NCBI GenBank assembly: GCA_031412355.1 | Contig: JANOCR010000083.1 | Location: forward strand, 1 to 30,739 | DNA length: 30,739 nucleotides | DNA from: JAENVT01 sp031412355 | Lineage (GTDB): Bacteria; Actinomycetota; Acidimicrobiia; Acidimicrobiales; Ilumatobacteraceae | Reading direction: 5' to 3' | Shown here: piece by piece, positions 7,899 to 14,829 of the stretch | Layout of the letters: the number at the start of each line of letters is the position of its first letter | Position numbering within the stretch: position 1 is the stretch's first letter | Program-made: the position numbers and the translations under genes | The notes under the pieces: generated by a model | Told to the model about the DNA's origin: nothing | What the model saw: only the letters and a program-made list of their open reading frames with translations | The model's database searches: none

Positions 7899-8651
7899 GT
7901 GAATGGCTTGCAGATCTTCGGTGTGCCGGGCATCCCCGAGATCGTCGAGGGCACGGATCTTGCGGCCACGATCGTCGATGCGGCGGCGGCCGCCGGCAAA
8001 GCACTCGCCGACGGCGACATCGTCGTCGTCACATCGAAGATCGTGTCGAAGTCCGAGGGCCGCACGGTGGAGCTGGCCGATGTCGATCCGTCACCGTTTG
8101 CCTTCGAGTGGTCGAAGCAGTGGGACAAGGACCCCGCGGTCACCGAGATCGTGTTGCGCGAGGCGAAGCGCATCGTGCGCCAAGTCGGCCCGGTCCTGAT
8201 CACCGAAACGCACTACGGTTTCGTCTGTGCCAACAGTGGCGTCGATCAGTCGTCGAGCGGTGCTCACGGGCGCGTGGTGGTGCTGCCGACCGATCCCGAC
8301 GCGTCGGCCCGGCGCGTACGGGCGGGCCTGCGCCAGCTAGGCGTCGACGTGGCTGTGATCATCTCCGACACGTTCGGTCGAGCGTGGCGCGAGGGCCAGA
8401 CCGACATCGCCATCGGCATCGCCGGCATGCAGCCGATCCACAGCTACATCGGTCAGTTCGATCCGCACGGGCACGAGTTCAGGGTGCAGGCCGTCTGTAC
8501 GGCCGACGAGTTGGCCGGCGCAGCGGAACTCGTCAAGGGCAACATCTCACGCATGCCCGTCGGGGTCATCCGCGGGTATGTCTGGGAGGCCGATGACGCC
8601 GCAACAATCGCTCCTGTACTGCGCGACCAGAGCCGCGATCTGTTCAGATAG
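7899..8651 (+). CDS. cofE: Coenzyme F420-0:L-glutamate ligase, stand-alone
   Basis: CofE adds gamma-linked glutamates to F420-0 using GTP, making the deazaflavin cofactor F420. The 250-residue protein carries the family blocks VVVTSKIVSKSEGR (43-56), LITETHYGFVCANSGVD (about 100-116), LPTDPDASARRVRAGL and SDTFGRAWREGQTDIAIG (156-173). It resembles the N-terminal half of mycobacterial FbiB but lacks FbiB's C-terminal nitroreductase-like domain, so it is the short form. The GTG at 7899 is preferred over the TTG at 7866 because homology begins near GLQIFGVPGIPE. The SRPBCC gene follows after 4 bases, so they probably form one transcript. cofD (fbiA) is not in the window. Confidence 0.93.
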   Translation: MNGLQIFGVPGIPEIVEGTDLAATIVDAAAAAGKALADGDIVVVTSKIVSKSEGRTVELADVDPSPFAFEWSKQWDKDPAVTEIVLREAKRIVRQVGPVLITETHYGFVCANSGVDQSSSGAHGRVVVLPTDPDASARRVRAGLRQLGVDVAVIISDTFGRAWREGQTDIAIGIAGMQPIHSYIGQFDPHGHEFRVQAVCTADELAGAAELVKGNISRMPVGVIRGYVWEADDAATIAPVLRDQSRDLFR

Positions 8652-8655
8652 GCGC

Positions 8656-9114
8656 ATGAGCCAACAGATCTCCGTCGAGCGAACGATCCATGCGGAAGCC
8701 GGCGAGCTCTACGACCTCGTCAGTGATCTCCCGCGGATGGGGGAGTGGTCTCCCGAGAACACGGGCGGCCGCTGGGTCAATGGTGCCTCAGGCCCGGTCG
8801 TGGGCGCTCGCTTCAAGGGATCGAACCGGTCGGGATGGCGTAAGTGGAACACCGACGTCGTGGTGACGGAGGCCGAACCCGGCAGGCGCTTCAGCTTCGA
8901 CGTGACGCTCGGTCCGTTCAAGGTGTCCAATTGGGACTATCGGTTCGAACAGGACGGCAGCATGACGTCGGTCGTCGAGACGTGGACCGACCACCGCATC
9001 CCGGTGCTCGGCGAGATCGCAAGCTGGATGGTGGGCGTGCGCGACCGCACGGGCTCGAACCGCCGGAGCATGGAGGCGACATTGGGCAAGCTCGCTGCCG
9101 CAGTCGAATCGTGA
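8656..9114 (+). CDS. SRPBCC (START-like) family protein
   Basis: This 152-residue protein has the helix-grip SRPBCC/polyketide-cyclase-like pattern, with an N-terminal strand and helix (ISVERTIHAEAGELYDLVSDLPRMGEWSP, here split for description), a central SNRSGWRKWNTDVVV segment and the typical FSFDVTLGPFKVSNWDYRF strand run, ending in a long C-terminal helix (RSMEATLGKLAAAVES). The family binds hydrophobic ligands in a cavity; no catalytic role can be assigned. The ATG at 8656 lies 4 bases after the cofE stop and is preferred over an upstream start inside cofE. It is convergent with psuG, with only 20 bases between, and no terminator is seen there. Confidence 0.85.
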   Translation: MSQQISVERTIHAEAGELYDLVSDLPRMGEWSPENTGGRWVNGASGPVVGARFKGSNRSGWRKWNTDVVVTEAEPGRRFSFDVTLGPFKVSNWDYRFEQDGSMTSVVETWTDHRIPVLGEIASWMVGVRDRTGSNRRSMEATLGKLAAAVES

Positions 9115-9134
9115 GCCACTGACTGTTGGGCTGA

Positions 9135-10049
9135 CTATCGAGGCAACTTCGAGTACTCGACGGCGATGTCTGCGGCAGTTGCAGCGTTTCGCTTGATCAG
9201 CGAGATGTTGGCCGTCAGGCTTCGTCCGCCTGTCTGCTCGACGATCCTTGACAGCAGGAACGGGGTCACTGCCTGGCCGACGATTCCCTGGCTCGACAGC
9301 TCGGCGAGGGCCTCGGCGATGACACTGTCGAGCTCGTCGGCAGGTATCTCGTCGTCTGGCGAAATCGGGTTGGCGATGCAGATGCCGCGCCGCATGTTCA
9401 AGCTCCGCCACGTGGCGTCGAGCACCGCTGCTGCCTGCGATGGGGTATCGACGCGGTGAGGCGCAGGCTGTCCGCTCGACCGGCTGTAGAACGCCGGAAA
9501 CTCGTCGCTGCCCACGACCACGACAGGAACCCCGACAGTCTCGAGGTACTCCAGAGTGAGGGCGATGTCGAGGATCGATTTCACGCCAGCGCAGACGACC
9601 GCGACAGGCGTGCTGGCCAACTCGGTCAGGTCGGCAGAGATGTCGAAGGTCGTCGATGCACCGCGGTGTACGCCGCCGATGCCGCCCGTGGCGAAAACAT
9701 GGATTCCTGCGAGCGCGGCGAGGTGCATCGTCGCGGCGACCGTTGTTGCACCGGTTGCCCTGGCCGCCACCAGCCAGGGCAGGTCGCGAGTCGTTGCCTT
9801 GTGCACATCGGATCGGCTGGCCAGCGACTCGATCTCGCCGTGGTCGATACCGACCCGGCACACGCCGTCGATGACAGCGATCGTCGCAGGCATCGCGCCG
9901 CGATCGGTGACGATCGATTCGACGGCTGCAGCCATCTCGATGTTCTGTGGATAGGGCATTCCATGGCTGATGATCGTTGACTCCAAGGCGACAACCGGCC
10001 GGCCATCGCGCACCGCTTGTCGGACTTCGTCACCGACACTGACAACCAT
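9135..10049 (-). CDS. psuG: Pseudouridine-5'-phosphate glycosidase
   Basis: PsuG cleaves the C-C glycosidic bond of pseudouridine 5'-phosphate to uracil and ribose 5-phosphate. The 304 residues have the family length and motifs: ALESTIISHGMPYP (21-34), TGGIGGVHRG (121-130), CAGVKSILD with the expected Schiff-base lysine at 157, and DEFPAFYSR (182-190), then ANPISPDDEIP. The start is set at ATG 10049, seven bases after the lipoprotein stop; the in-frame ATG upstream lies within the lipoprotein gene. The usual partner, the pseudouridine kinase PsuK, is not adjacent, so the substrate must be phosphorylated by a product encoded elsewhere or be supplied as the nucleotide. Confidence 0.94.
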   Translation of the reverse strand: MVVSVGDEVRQAVRDGRPVVALESTIISHGMPYPQNIEMAAAVESIVTDRGAMPATIAVIDGVCRVGIDHGEIESLASRSDVHKATTRDLPWLVAARATGATTVAATMHLAALAGIHVFATGGIGGVHRGASTTFDISADLTELASTPVAVVCAGVKSILDIALTLEYLETVGVPVVVVGSDEFPAFYSRSSGQPAPHRVDTPSQAAAVLDATWRSLNMRRGICIANPISPDDEIPADELDSVIAEALAELSSQGIVGQAVTPFLLSRIVEQTGGRSLTANISLIKRNAATAADIAVEYSKLPR

Positions 10050-10056
10050 TGGCCGG

Positions 10057-10521
10057 TCAGGATCCCTGAGTGTTGCCGGTGATCCCACAGTTGGTGCCGA
10101 TGTAGCTCTGGAAGCGGTCCTGTGCGTCGGTGTAGTCGGTGCTGGAGAACGTGTCGCTGAGCGTCGCGAACTCGGGCAGGTCGATCATCGTCACGACGTC
10201 GTAGCCGTTGCTCTTGACCAGCGCGAGTAGCTGCTGGGCTGCAGTGTTCATGACCTCGACGTCTGCGCTGATCTCAGAGGGTGCCACCGCTGTCATCGCT
10301 GCAAACTTCGCCGCGAAGTCTTCGACGGATGGCTGTACCTGGTCGGGCGAGGGCGCCTCTTCGAGGTTGAACAGCTCCTGCTGCGTATCCGCGGCAACCT
10401 TCGCCGCCTCGGCTGCCGAGCAGAATTCTGTCCCCGACGCTGAACCACCGCCGTCGTCGTCGCTACATGCCACCAATGTCACCATGATCAAACCCGCTAC
10501 CGCCAGGTACGTGCGATTCAC
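10057..10521 (-). CDS. Small secreted lipoprotein, function unknown
   Basis: The 154-residue product begins with a type II signal peptide: Asn-Arg, a hydrophobic core, then the lipobox LVAC with the lipidated cysteine at residue 19. A flexible SDDDGGGSASG linker follows. The mature part is acidic and mostly helical, with two further cysteines (EFCSAA and GTNCGIT) that could form a disulfide between its ends. I do not recognise a family with known function. The GTG at 10521 is chosen over an upstream ATG because a strong Shine-Dalgarno sequence, GAGGAGG (minus strand, 10526-10532), stands 4 bases before it and the signal peptide begins exactly there. psuG follows after 7 bases, which suggests co-transcription. 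Confidence 0.8.
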   Translation of the reverse strand: MNRTYLAVAGLIMVTLVACSDDDGGGSASGTEFCSAAEAAKVAADTQQELFNLEEAPSPDQVQPSVEDFAAKFAAMTAVAPSEISADVEVMNTAAQQLLALVKSNGYDVVTMIDLPEFATLSDTFSSTDYTDAQDRFQSYIGTNCGITGNTQGS

Positions 10522-10525
10522 ACAG

Positions 10526-10532
10526 CCTCCTC
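10526..10532 (-). promoter_or_regulatory. Shine-Dalgarno sequence fixing the lipoprotein start
   Basis: GAGGAGG on the minus strand lies 4 bases before the GTG at 10521. It is one of the few strong ribosome-binding sites in the window and decides the start in favour of GTG at the signal peptide. Confidence 0.7.
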
Positions 10533-10588
10533 GTCCCGACGCAATGGTATCGCCGGATTGATCGTCCGGTAGGCCACACTGTTCGTCG

Positions 10589-11389
10589 ATGAGCGCGGCA
10601 GCCAACGAACAGATCCGAATGACCCGCGATGGATCGACCGCCACCATCTGGCTCGATCGACCCGACAAGCGCAACGCCATGAGCTACTCCATGTGGACCG
10701 GTTTGGAGGACATTGCTACGCGGCTCGGCACCGATCCGGACGTACGAGTGGTGGTGTTGCGAGGAGCCGGCGAGCACTTCTGCGCGGGAGCGGACATCAC
10801 CGAGCTTGGCGTCCAGCGCGGCAGCGACGAGCGATCGTTCTCCGATGTCAACATGGCGGCCGAGGCGGCGTTGGCGGCCTTGCCCAAGCCGACGATCGCC
10901 TTTGTGTCGGGTGACTGCATCGGTGGAGGATGCGCGCTCGCCATTGACTGCGATGTCCGCATCGCCACGGACAACGCTCGCTTCGGGATCACACCGGCCA
11001 AGCTCGGCATCGTCTATCCCAGTGCCTCGCTGGAGCGGGTCACGCACCTGCTGGGCCCCGGGGTGACGAAGAGGATGCTGTTCATGGGCGAACTGTTGAC
11101 CGCGCACGAGGCCCACCGCGTCGGCCTGGTCGACGAGATCTTGATTACCGCCGAAGCCGAGAGTCGGCTTGCTACGTTGACCGGCGTGCTGGCCGCCCGC
11201 TCGTTGTTGACCCAGGCAGCGACCAAGTCGATGGTTGCCGAAGTCATGACCCACGGGCAGGTTCGAGAGGCCGTTCAGCAGCATTGGCACAACGTTGCGG
11301 CAGCCGCGAGCGATGGTACTGAAGGCATAGCGGCGTTCGTCGAGAAGCGTGCGCCCCGGTTCACGTGGTCGGGATCCGATGGCGACTAG
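10589..11389 (+). CDS. Crotonase-fold enzyme lacking both hydratase glutamates
   Basis: This 266-residue member of the enoyl-CoA hydratase/isomerase superfamily has LDRPDKRNAM near the N-terminus, the oxyanion-hole segment FCAGADITEL, the second oxyanion segment GGGCALAIDCDVRIA, and a normal C-terminus EGIAAFVEKRAPRF. Aligned by eye with rat mitochondrial hydratase, Glu144 (GGGCEL) is Ala here. The Glu164 region (QPEILLG) reads TPAKLGI, so that Glu is also missing. A classical hydration reaction is therefore doubtful; other crotonase chemistries or a different acid/base are possible. The last 11 bases overlap the start of modB. The 67-base gap upstream is divergent with the lipoprotein gene. 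Confidence 0.88.
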   Translation: MSAAANEQIRMTRDGSTATIWLDRPDKRNAMSYSMWTGLEDIATRLGTDPDVRVVVLRGAGEHFCAGADITELGVQRGSDERSFSDVNMAAEAALAALPKPTIAFVSGDCIGGGCALAIDCDVRIATDNARFGITPAKLGIVYPSASLERVTHLLGPGVTKRMLFMGELLTAHEAHRVGLVDEILITAEAESRLATLTGVLAARSLLTQAATKSMVAEVMTHGQVREAVQQHWHNVAAAASDGTEGIAAFVEKRAPRFTWSGSDGD

Positions 11390-12197
11390 GGCGGCTCGGC
11401 GGGTCGAACGGGCTCTGCCATGGCCCGCGTTGGCGCTGGCAGTGGTGGCCATCGCGTTCTTCGCGCTGCCTCTGATCGGGTTGTTGAATCGGGCTCCGTG
11501 GAGCGACGTCGGCACGATCCTGGGCAGCGCCGACGTTCGTCAGGCGCTGAAGTTGTCGCTGATCTGCAGCCTGTTCGCGACGGCTCTGTCGGTGGTGTTC
11601 GGGCTGCCGCTTGCGTGGTTGCTGGCGCGCCGCCGCTTCGTCGGACGCTCGGTTGTACGTGCCCTGTGCACATTGTCGATGGTGCTGCCGCCCGTGGTGG
11701 GCGGTGTGGCGTTGTTGTACGCCTTGGGACGTCGGGGTCTGTTCGGGCAGTGGCTCGATCGATGGTTCGATGTGCGGCTGCCCTTCACCTCGGCCGGCGT
11801 GGTCATCGCCCAGACGTTCGTGGCCATGCCGTTCTTCGTCGTCACAGTCGAAGCAGCGCTACGTCAGGCGGACTCCGGCCATGACGATGCAGCGCGGACC
11901 CTGGGTGCCAGCAGTTGGTACTCGTTCCGGCGGGTCACGCTGCCCGCCGTCCGTTCGGCCTTGATCGCGGGCGCGGTGTTGTCGTGGGCCCGTGCGTTCG
12001 GCGAGTTCGGCGCAACGATCATGTTCGCGGGCAGCTTTCCCGGCCGGACCCAGACCCTGCCGCTGTCCGTCTATCTCGTCCTCGACACCGATCCGCAGCA
12101 GGCCATCGTGATCGCCCTGCTAATGGTCGCTGTCTCATTTGCTGTTCTCGTCGCGTTGCGCGACCGATGGTTGGGTGGGGGAGAGCGGGCCACGTGA
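11379..12197 (+). CDS. modB: Molybdate-type ABC transporter permease (ModB-like)
   Basis: The inner-membrane permease subunit of a molybdate/tungstate-type importer. The 272 residues contain about six hydrophobic segments and the EAA loop that docks to the ATPase, DDAARTLGASSWYSFRRVTLP (about 169-189, shown as the conserved DAARTLGA/RRVTLP ends). The C-terminal FGEFGATIMFAGSFPGRTQT is diagnostic for ModB as opposed to general sulfate permeases. The ATG at 11379 overlaps the preceding crotonase gene by 11 bases, and the stop overlaps modC by four (GTGA). No ModA-like binding protein is encoded upstream or anywhere in the window. Sulfate or tungstate as substrate cannot be excluded. Confidence 0.9.
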   Translation: MATRAARRVERALPWPALALAVVAIAFFALPLIGLLNRAPWSDVGTILGSADVRQALKLSLICSLFATALSVVFGLPLAWLLARRRFVGRSVVRALCTLSMVLPPVVGGVALLYALGRRGLFGQWLDRWFDVRLPFTSAGVVIAQTFVAMPFFVVTVEAALRQADSGHDDAARTLGASSWYSFRRVTLPAVRSALIAGAVLSWARAFGEFGATIMFAGSFPGRTQTLPLSVYLVLDTDPQQAIVIALLMVAVSFAVLVALRDRWLGGGERAT

Positions 12198-13252
12198 CAC
12201 TGCGAGCCCACATCGTGGTCGCACGCGGGTCGCTGAACCTCGACGTGTGGCTCAACGCTTCGCCGGGCGAGGTCGTGGCGCTGCTCGGCCCCAACGGTGC
12301 CGGCAAGACCACGATCCTGCGCTGCCTCGCCGGTCTGCTGGCGATCGAGCGCGGCTCGATCGAGGTGCTCGGCGCGACGCTTGACGATCCGTCTGACGGC
12401 ACTTTTGTGCCTGCGGAGCAACGATCGTGTGGCGTGATGTTTCAGCAGTACCTGCTCTTCCCACACATGTCGGTGCTCGAGAACGTGGCGTTCGGCTTGA
12501 GAGCCCGCGGTGTCGACAAATCGGCTGCACACGACCAGGCCAGGGCATGGCTCGAACGGGTTGGCAGCAAAGGGCTCGAACGGTCGCGTCCTGGCCAACT
12601 CTCCGGTGGCCAGGCGCAGCGGGTCGCGTTAGCGCGAGCGCTTGCGCCGGACCCGAACATGCTGCTTCTCGACGAACCGTTGGCTGCCCTCGATGCGGCG
12701 ACCAAGGTCGAGGTACGCCGCGAGTTGCGGCAGCATCTGGCCGGGTTCGAGGGCTCGGCAGTGCTGGTGACGCACGATCCGGTCGACGCCTACACGCTGG
12801 CCGACCGAGTCGTGATCGTCGAACAGGGCCACGTCGTGCAGGACGGGACGTTCGTCGAGATAGCCGCCCATCCCCGATCGGCGTACGTTGCGGAACTGGT
12901 CGGCGTCAACTTGCTGACCGGGTCGATGTTGGGCGGCGGCATGTTCGCCGTCGATGGCGGCGCAACCTTGGTCGTTGCGGCCGCCGACGTCGATGGCGCC
13001 GCCATCGCGGTCATTCGTCCGCAGTCGGTGTCGTTGCACGGCACAAAGCCGGAAGGCAGCCCACGCAACACCTGGATGGCAACGGTGATCGATGTCGACC
13101 ATCGTGCCGACCGGGTCCGCGTGCGTCTGCAGGGCCCGATCCAGTTGACGGCGGAGATCACCTCGTCTGCAGCCGACGCACTGCGGATCAAGGTCGGCCT
13201 GCAGCTGTGGGCCGCAGTGAAGGCGACCGAGATCGCCGTAACCCTGAACTAG
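12194..13252 (+). CDS. modC: Molybdate-type ABC transporter ATPase with TOBE domain (ModC-like)
   Basis: The ATPase subunit that powers ModB. Of 352 residues, about 1-215 form the ABC domain: Walker A GPNGAGKTT (32-40), Q-loop in MFQQYLLFP (about 84), signature LSGGQAQR (136-143), Walker B LLLDEP (157-162) and H-loop VTHD (about 194). The rest is a C-terminal TOBE/MOP-like domain (about 285-350) with the VIRPQSVSLH and QLTAEITSSAADALRIKVGLQLW-type pattern (only partial motifs quoted), which in ModC binds oxyanion and regulates activity. The start is the GTG at 12194 inside the GTGA overlap with the modB stop, so the two are translationally coupled. Confidence 0.92.
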   Translation: MTLRAHIVVARGSLNLDVWLNASPGEVVALLGPNGAGKTTILRCLAGLLAIERGSIEVLGATLDDPSDGTFVPAEQRSCGVMFQQYLLFPHMSVLENVAFGLRARGVDKSAAHDQARAWLERVGSKGLERSRPGQLSGGQAQRVALARALAPDPNMLLLDEPLAALDAATKVEVRRELRQHLAGFEGSAVLVTHDPVDAYTLADRVVIVEQGHVVQDGTFVEIAAHPRSAYVAELVGVNLLTGSMLGGGMFAVDGGATLVVAAADVDGAAIAVIRPQSVSLHGTKPEGSPRNTWMATVIDVDHRADRVRVRLQGPIQLTAEITSSAADALRIKVGLQLWAAVKATEIAVTLN

Positions 13253-13292
13253 CGGGACCGGGACCTGGCGGCGGGTCTGGCAAGATCTCTGC

Positions 13293-13322
13293 ATGCCGAG
13301 GATCGAGGATGTTGCGACGTGA
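13293..13322 (+). other. Nine-codon upstream reading frame overlapping the hydroxyacyl-CoA dehydrogenase start
   Basis: ATG at 13293 opens a frame encoding MPRIEDVAT. It ends in TGA at 13320-13322, which shares two bases with the GTG start of the next gene (ACGTGA). The geometry is that of a short leader coupled to the main start. It may be chance, and there is no repeated-codon or hairpin signal to suggest attenuation. Confidence 0.2.
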
Positions 13323-14176
13323 CGAACGTGATCGAGAAGGTTGGTGTGGTCGGCTGTGGGCTTATGGGCTCCGGCATTGCCGAGGTGTCGGCTCGCGCGG
13401 GACTGGACGTGATCGTTACCGAGAGCTCGCCGGCCGCGGCCGAAGCGGGCATGGCCCGCGTCGCCAATTCGTTGAAGCGCGCAGTGACCTCGGGTCGTCT
13501 CTCGGAGGCGGATCACGACGCGACGTGGAAGCGGATGTCGTTCGGTCACGAGCTGCAGCCGCTGAGCGACTGCGATCTCGTGATCGAGGCCGTCGCCGAA
13601 GACGAGCCGATGAAGATCGACGTGTTCTCACGGCTCGACGCGCTGTGCAAACCCGATGCGGTGCTGGCGTCGAACACGTCGAGCATCCCGATCATGAAGT
13701 TGGCCAGGGCCACCAAGCGCGAGTCCCAGGTGATCGGCATCCACTTCTTCAATCCCGTGCCGGTGCTGCCGCTCGTCGAATTGGTCACGTCGCTGCTCAC
13801 ATCGCCCGAGACGGCGAGCGACATGGAGCAGTTCGCCAGCGGCACGCTGGGCAAGACGGTGATCCGCTCGCGCGACCGCGCCGGGTTCATCGTCAACTCG
13901 CTGCTGATCCCGTACATCCTCGCGGCAATACGCATGCTCGAGTCCGGGTTCGCCACGGCCGACGACATCGACACCGGAATGGTCAAGGGTTGTGCGCATC
14001 CGATGGGTCCGCTTCGATTGGCGGACCTGATCGGTCTCGACACGGTGCAGGCCGTCGCTGAATCGCTCTACAGCGAGTTCAAAGAGCAGCTGTACACACC
14101 CCCTTCGCTGCTGCTGCGAATGGTCGAAGCGGGGTTGCTCGGCCGCAAGGCCGGGCGCGGCTTCTATGAGTACTGA
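13319..14176 (+). CDS. 3-hydroxyacyl-CoA (3-hydroxybutyryl-CoA) dehydrogenase
   Basis: This NAD(P)-dependent enzyme interconverts 3-hydroxyacyl-CoA and 3-oxoacyl-CoA. The 285 residues match the single-domain Hbd/PaaH/FadB2 length. The Rossmann motif is GCGLMGSG (12-19). The catalytic histidine is His142 in GIHFFNPVPVLPLVE. The SNTSSIPI segment (118-125) and VIEAVAEDE contain the partner residues, and the C-terminal domain has GFIVNSLLIPY and KGCAHPMGPLRLADLIGLD. Translation appears to start at GTG 13319, with GAGGAT 9-10 bases upstream as a possible ribosome-binding site. The gene ends 11 bases inside the next methyltransferase gene. Short-chain substrate specificity is inferred from the family, not seen. 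Confidence 0.92.
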   Translation: MTNVIEKVGVVGCGLMGSGIAEVSARAGLDVIVTESSPAAAEAGMARVANSLKRAVTSGRLSEADHDATWKRMSFGHELQPLSDCDLVIEAVAEDEPMKIDVFSRLDALCKPDAVLASNTSSIPIMKLARATKRESQVIGIHFFNPVPVLPLVELVTSLLTSPETASDMEQFASGTLGKTVIRSRDRAGFIVNSLLIPYILAAIRMLESGFATADDIDTGMVKGCAHPMGPLRLADLIGLDTVQAVAESLYSEFKEQLYTPPSLLLRMVEAGLLGRKAGRGFYEY

Positions 14177-14795
14177 GCGCGACAGCCGGCTGCAATGGAT
14201 CTATGCGTCGCGCGGCGAACAGCAACTACGCGAGCGCTACGACGTGTGGGCCGCCGACTACGACGACGATCTCGACGATCTGCAATGGGGCGCTCCGCAA
14301 GTCGGTGCCGAGCGCTGCGCGCACTTCGCCAAGCCGGGCCGCGAGATCCTCGACGCCGGATGCGGCACGGGTCTGGTCGGTGTGTCGCTGGCCGCTCTCG
14401 GTCACACCGGCCTCGTGGGGTTCGACCTGTCGACCGGAATGCTCGAACGCAGCGCGGCGCGGGGCGTGTATACCGAGTTGCACCAGGGCTCGTTGCTCGA
14501 TCGCCTGCCGTTCGACGACGGGCGATTCGGGTCGGTGGTGTCCGTCGGCGTCTTCACGCTCGGCCATGTCGAGGGCTCGGCGTTTGCCGAACTCGCACGC
14601 GTCACCTCACCAGGCGGGCACGTGTCGATCACCTTTCGCGACGACGCCGTCGACCACCTCGGCTATCGCGCCGAGCAACAGCGCCTGATCGACTCGGGCG
14701 TCTGGGAACTGGTCGATCTCACCGAGCCGATGGCGATGATTCGTGAGGACGGCGAAGACATCATGTTGCGGTTGTGGACCTGGCGCGTGACGTAG
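14166..14795 (+). CDS. Class I SAM-dependent methyltransferase
   Basis: The 209-residue protein has a Rossmann-type methyltransferase core. Motif I is ILDAGCGTGLVG (about 61-72), followed by an acidic residue ending strand 2 (GFDLSTGML), motif II/III around LPFDDGRFGSVVSVGVF, and the SPGGHVSITFRD strand. The N-terminal YDVWAADYDDDL resembles METTL27 (Williams-Beuren region)-like and related small-molecule methyltransferases. The acceptor is unknown. The ATG at 14166 lies 11 bases inside the preceding dehydrogenase gene, so the two are probably translated together. It precedes the GcvT-like gene by 34 bases. Confidence 0.87.
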   Translation: MSTERDSRLQWIYASRGEQQLRERYDVWAADYDDDLDDLQWGAPQVGAERCAHFAKPGREILDAGCGTGLVGVSLAALGHTGLVGFDLSTGMLERSAARGVYTELHQGSLLDRLPFDDGRFGSVVSVGVFTLGHVEGSAFAELARVTSPGGHVSITFRDDAVDHLGYRAEQQRLIDSGVWELVDLTEPMAMIREDGEDIMLRLWTWRVT

Positions 14796-14817
14796 TCGTC
14801 GGCCGGGTGTGGATCAC

Positions 14818-14829
14818 TACGATCAGGGG
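14818..14829 (+). promoter_or_regulatory. Possible -10 box (TACGAT) before the GcvT-like gene
   Basis: TACGAT at 14818-14823 ends 6 bases before ATG 14830, the same geometry as TACGTT before cofE. It favours ATG 14830 over the in-frame GTG at 14809 as the start. There is no clear -35. Confidence 0.3.

Noticed and set aside
12427..14061. A 544-codon plus-strand open frame across modC and the dehydrogenase
   Set aside because: It is a frame shadow of two well-supported genes and yields an Arg-rich sequence with no motif.
14809..14829. GTG at 14809 as the start of the GcvT-like gene
   Set aside because: It is possible, but no ribosome-binding site precedes it, homology begins after ATG 14830, and a TACGAT box sits 6 bases before that ATG.
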